Assembly (NCBI GenBank): GCA_900765165.1
Contig: CAAFQR010000171.1
Span: forward strand, 1 to 17,256
Length of the DNA: 17,256 nt
Direction: 5' to 3'
Source of the DNA: Veillonellaceae bacterium
GTDB lineage: Bacteria; Bacillota; Negativicutes; Veillonellales; Veillonellaceae
Made by a program: the position numbers and the translations under genes. Under the pieces are notes generated by a model, which worked only from the letters and a program-made list of their open reading frames with translations, did no database searches and was not told the origin of the DNA. Of the stretch, positions 14,953-17,256 are shown in pieces. Numbering within the stretch: position 1 is the stretch's first letter; every line of letters begins with the position of its first letter.

Positions 14953-16623
14953 TTAATCTTCATCGTATACTTCAATAGCACCTTCTGCGGCTGACGAAAC
15001 ATGCATTGCATATTTGCGTAAGTAGCCTTTAACATTCGGCTTGTACGGTGCTTTAGCAGCTAAGCGCTTCGCGATTTCTTCGTCGCTCAATTTAACATTC
15101 AGCTTGCGGTTCGGAATATCAATTTCGATGATATCGCCGTTTTCAACAATACCGATGGTACCGCCGGACGCAGCTTCCGGGGAAACGTGACCGATGGAAG
15201 CACCGCGGGTAGCACCACTGAAACGACCATCCGTAATGAGCGCTACGTCTTTGCCAAGACCCATACCAGTAATGGTCGCCGTCGGCGTCAACATTTCGCG
15301 CATGCCCGGGCCGCCTTTCGGACCTTCGTAGCGAATAACCACAACGTCACCAGCTACGATAGCACCGGAGGTAATGGCTTCAACCGCTGCTTCTTCGCTG
15401 TCGTATACCTTAGCAGGACCGCTGTGTACGAGCATTTCCGGATCAACGGCGCCTTCCTTAACTACGGAGCCATCCGGAGCAAGGTTACCTTTGAGGACTG
15501 CAATACCGCCTGTTTTGTATACCGGCGATTCCCACGGATGGATAACATCTTCATCGTTCACCGTAGCCAAATCAGCGATGGTACCTTGTGTGCACAGAGA
15601 CACGTTTTTCGCATCGCCATGGAGACGACCATGTTCGTGCAACCGTTTCATCACCGCCGGAATGCCGCCGGCTGCGTGTAAGTCTTCGATGAAGTACTTA
15701 CCGGATGGGGACAATTTGGAAAGCTGCGGCGTTTCACCGGCGATGGTGTTGAAATCATCGAGGGTAAGCTTAACGCCTGCTTCATGAGCGACAGCCGGTA
15801 AATGAAGGGCTGTGTTGGACGAACCACCTAAGGCCATATCGACGGCTACGGCATTTTCGAAAGCGTCGTGGGTCATAATGTCCAGCGGACGAAGGTTAGC
15901 AGCGAGGACTTTCATAACCTGCATACCAGCGCGCTTAGCGAGGCGAAGGCGTTCGGAGTATACTGCCGGAATCGTGCCGTTACCAGGAAGGCCCATGCCG
16001 AGCACTTCGGTCAAGCAGTTCATGGTGTTGGCCGTGTACATACCGGCGCAGGAACCGCAAGTCGGGCAAGCACTGTCTTCAATCTGAGCCAGCTCTGCTG
16101 CATCCATGGTGCCCGCTTCGAAGCGACCAACCGCTTCGAACACATCGCTAAGACCGATTTTCTTACCGTTGTGAACACCGGCGAGCATGGCGCCGCCACT
16201 GACGAATACGGACGGCAAATTCAAACGAGCGGCTGCGATAAGCATGCCCGGTACGACTTTATCGCAGTTCGGAATGAAGACCATGCCATCGAAGGGCGTT
16301 GCCATAGCAGCGGCTTCAATGGAGTCCGCAATAATCTGACGAGTTACCAAGGAATATTTCATGCCGATGTGGTTCATCGCAAGGCCATCGCAAATACCGA
16401 TTGTATTGAATTCCATCGGAATGCCGCCGGCTTCGCGAATCCCATCTTTAACGGCTTGGACGAGATTCTTCAAATGCATATGTCCAGGGATGATTTCATT
16501 GAAGGAGTTGGCAATACCGATTATCGGTTTACCCATTTCTTCATCAACGAACCCCAATGCTTTCAACAACGAACGATGCGGTGCGCGTGCAGCGCCCTTA
16601 GATAAATTGTCACTTCGTACCAT
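14953..16623 (-). CDS. ilvD: Dihydroxy-acid dehydratase
   Basis: Third common step: dehydration of dihydroxy acids to the keto acids of valine and isoleucine, using an iron-sulfur cluster. Cysteine motifs are PNCDK (Cys120) and CPTCGSC (186-192). At the position where [2Fe-2S] enzymes have a third cysteine, this one reads NEIIPGHMHL, like the E. coli [4Fe-4S] type; that suggests an oxygen-labile cluster, fitting an anaerobe. At 556 residues it has normal length. It is the first structural gene of the operon, behind the leader and attenuator. A short stem (TCCGG/CCGGA, 16644-16657) overlaps a GGAGG upstream of the start, so the ribosome site may be partly hidden; AAGGA lies closer to the ATG. 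Confidence 0.96.
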   Translation of the reverse strand: MVRSDNLSKGAARAPHRSLLKALGFVDEEMGKPIIGIANSFNEIIPGHMHLKNLVQAVKDGIREAGGIPMEFNTIGICDGLAMNHIGMKYSLVTRQIIADSIEAAAMATPFDGMVFIPNCDKVVPGMLIAAARLNLPSVFVSGGAMLAGVHNGKKIGLSDVFEAVGRFEAGTMDAAELAQIEDSACPTCGSCAGMYTANTMNCLTEVLGMGLPGNGTIPAVYSERLRLAKRAGMQVMKVLAANLRPLDIMTHDAFENAVAVDMALGGSSNTALHLPAVAHEAGVKLTLDDFNTIAGETPQLSKLSPSGKYFIEDLHAAGGIPAVMKRLHEHGRLHGDAKNVSLCTQGTIADLATVNDEDVIHPWESPVYKTGGIAVLKGNLAPDGSVVKEGAVDPEMLVHSGPAKVYDSEEAAVEAITSGAIVAGDVVVIRYEGPKGGPGMREMLTPTATITGMGLGKDVALITDGRFSGATRGASIGHVSPEAASGGTIGIVENGDIIEIDIPNRKLNVKLSDEEIAKRLAAKAPYKPNVKGYLRKYAMHVSSAAEGAIEVYDED

Positions 16624-16739
16624 GTTATCACGCTTCCTTTTCCTCCGGGCTTCCGGAAAACTCCTCGTAGCCGCTGTGACTCTGCGAGCTACCTCTCTCT
16701 AACTCAAATCTATTCGAAAACTTTTAACAAATACTTAAC

Positions 16740-16768
16740 AAAAAAAGACGATTCGAATGAATCGTCTT
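16740..16768 (-). terminator. Intrinsic terminator (attenuator) in the ilv leader
   Basis: On the minus strand a perfect 9-bp stem AAGACGATT/AATCGTCTT (16760-16768 with 16745-16753) with a 6-base loop is followed by seven T. It lies between the leader ORF and ilvD, with no structural gene before it, which is what an attenuator looks like. Confidence 0.85.
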
Positions 16769-16854
16769 CAAAGCCGCGACAAACCGCGTTAACATCTATA
16801 TTCAAAAATCTTAGGTTCTTATGAACGCTTTGACTATGCTCTTTCCTCAGCTTG

Positions 16855-16998
16855 CTACGCCAAAGGCTTAACCTTCGGGAGCATAGTGAAATGATTTTCG
16901 GAAACTTTCAAGACGAAGTCTGTTAAGTTTTTTGCATTTCTAATGACGTCGACGACGCCAATAATAAGTAGCAAGCTAATAATGACTAACGCTAACAT
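16855..16998 (-). CDS. Putative ilv leader peptide, Leu/Val/Ile-rich
   Basis: A 47-codon ORF with an excellent AAAGGAGG site eight bases before its ATG at 16998. Residues 2-19 (LALVIISLLLIIGVVDVI) contain 14 Leu, Val or Ile out of 18: exactly the three amino acids that the operon downstream makes or whose precursors it makes. The remaining residues (20-47) are ordinary and polar. The ORF is followed by a terminator and then ilvD. The likely role is to sense the supply of charged tRNAs by ribosome stalling, as the ilv leader peptides of enteric bacteria do. An in-frame ATG at 17085 would give 76 residues but has no ribosome site. The other reading is a small single-span membrane protein, since the N-terminus is hydrophobic. 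Confidence 0.72.
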   Translation of the reverse strand: MLALVIISLLLIIGVVDVIRNAKNLTDFVLKVSENHFTMLPKVKPLA

Positions 16999-17072
16999 GA
17001 CTTCTTCCTCCTTTTCGTTTCCAATAGCTAGATGTCTATATCCATTGTTCATTTGTAATAGTAACAGGATAC

Positions 17073-17209
17073 TTCGGATTATCATCCACAGGAAGTGTAT
17101 CCATGTCCATTATGATAGCACCATAATCCGAAAATGGCAATGCTTTTTTGAAAAATTTTTGTAAGAGTTTTTTTAAGACCCCGTATCCGAAATCCTTTAT
17201 GCATCCGAA
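17073..17209. promoter_or_regulatory. Four ATCCGAA heptamers around the ilv promoter (candidate operators)
   Basis: ATCCGAA occurs at 17126-17132, 17185-17191 and 17203-17209, and inverted at 17073-17079. The pair 17073-17082 / 17123-17132 extends to a 10-bp perfect inverted repeat whose one half lies in the promoter spacer and the other past the start point. Because one half would not be transcribed, an RNA stem is unlikely and a protein-binding site is the better reading. This is a pattern only; no regulator is identified. Confidence 0.4.
17112..17140 (-). promoter_or_regulatory. Sigma70-type promoter of the ilv operon
   Basis: On the minus strand TTGCCA (-35, five of six consensus bases), a 17-base spacer, and TATCAT (-10, five of six). 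An A/T-rich stretch (about 17141-17175) directly upstream looks like an UP element. The start point would be near 17105, giving a leader of roughly 105 bases before the leader peptide ATG. Confidence 0.7.
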
Positions 17210-17256
17210 TTCTGCGTCAGCACTGGATTTGTAGCACCCTTTCCATGGTGACTGTG
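17197..17256 (-). other. Window edge: possible last codons of an upstream gene
   Basis: One minus-strand frame is open from the window edge to a TAA at 17197-17199, giving 19 residues (ending TQNSDA). It could be the C-terminus of a gene lying mostly outside the window, but is too short to recognise or to rule out chance. Confidence 0.2.

Larger units (their letters stand above)
16740..16998 (-). promoter_or_regulatory. ilv operon attenuator leader with alternative RNA pairings
   Basis: Four pairings can be drawn in the leader RNA. P1: 16968-16977 (leader codons 8-11) with 16849-16858 (over the stop codon), 10 bp perfect. P2: 16879-16887 with 16833-16841, 9 bp perfect. Antiterminator: 16905-16916 (codons 28-32) with 16762-16773, 11 of 12 bases paired, which uses up one arm of the terminator. 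Terminator: 16745-16768. P1 excludes P2 and the antiterminator, while P2 fits inside the antiterminator. A ribosome stalled in the Leu/Ile/Val codons would cover the 5' strand of P1 and favour read-through into ilvD; free passage would allow P1 and the terminator. The pairings are seen; the mechanism is inferred. Confidence 0.72.

Noticed and set aside
15868..16605. Plus-strand open frame of 245 codons antisense to ilvD
   Set aside because: It is entirely inside a well-supported ilvD gene on the other strand; its length follows from codon bias of ilvD, and the product is not recognisable.
16741..16773. tRNA gene, prompted by TTCGAAT near the terminator
   Set aside because: No cloverleaf arms can be formed around it; the motif is the loop of the terminator hairpin.
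16740..16800. T-box riboswitch before ilvD, suggested by a GCGGTTTGTCGCGG segment upstream of the terminator
   Set aside because: The conserved T-box bulge with UGG is missing, no stem I or specifier loop is recognisable, and a coding leader with Leu/Val/Ile codons explains the region better.

Overview
The window looks like chromosomal DNA from a diderm Firmicute of the Negativicutes (Veillonella/Megasphaera/Dialister-like); this is inferred from gene content, not from a search. A secreted beta-helix adhesin of the kind found in outer-membrane bacteria sits beside Firmicute-type genes: a DUF1934 gene overlapping argS, a GntR-RCK_C regulator, and a complete ilv cluster. Every convincing gene is on the minus strand, so transcription runs from high to low coordinates.

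Right part (about 9.3-17.2 kb): a branched-chain amino acid operon in the order ilvD, ilvA, ilvB, ilvH, an ABC ATPase gene, ilvC. It is preceded by a good sigma70-type promoter (17112-17140) and a 250-base leader. The leader holds a short ORF with a strong ribosome binding site and 14 Leu/Val/Ile codons among codons 2-19, mutually exclusive RNA pairings, and an intrinsic terminator just before ilvD. I read this as ribosome-mediated attenuation, and it is the most interesting system in the window. ilvC also has its own odd leader with four 10-base-phased GTAC repeats.

Middle (about 8.27-9.32 kb): about 1 kb without genes, filled by two repeat structures. One is a four-unit, 66-79 base tandem array whose hairpin arms show compensatory changes. 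The other is a roughly 585-base imperfect palindrome that ends only a few bases past the ilvC stop codon.

Left-middle (1.6-8.3 kb): small housekeeping genes (DUF1653, a HAD phosphatase, a lipoprotein cyclophilin, a GIY-YIG protein), then a probable operon DUF1934 - argS - pyrG - busR-like regulator with an extended -10 promoter. A second nested palindrome (1231-1639) follows the regulator.

Left end (1-1.2 kb): the N-terminal 218 residues of a secreted beta-helix adhesin, with a long AT-rich upstream region that contains a 9-base C/G homopolymer, a possible phase-variation tract.
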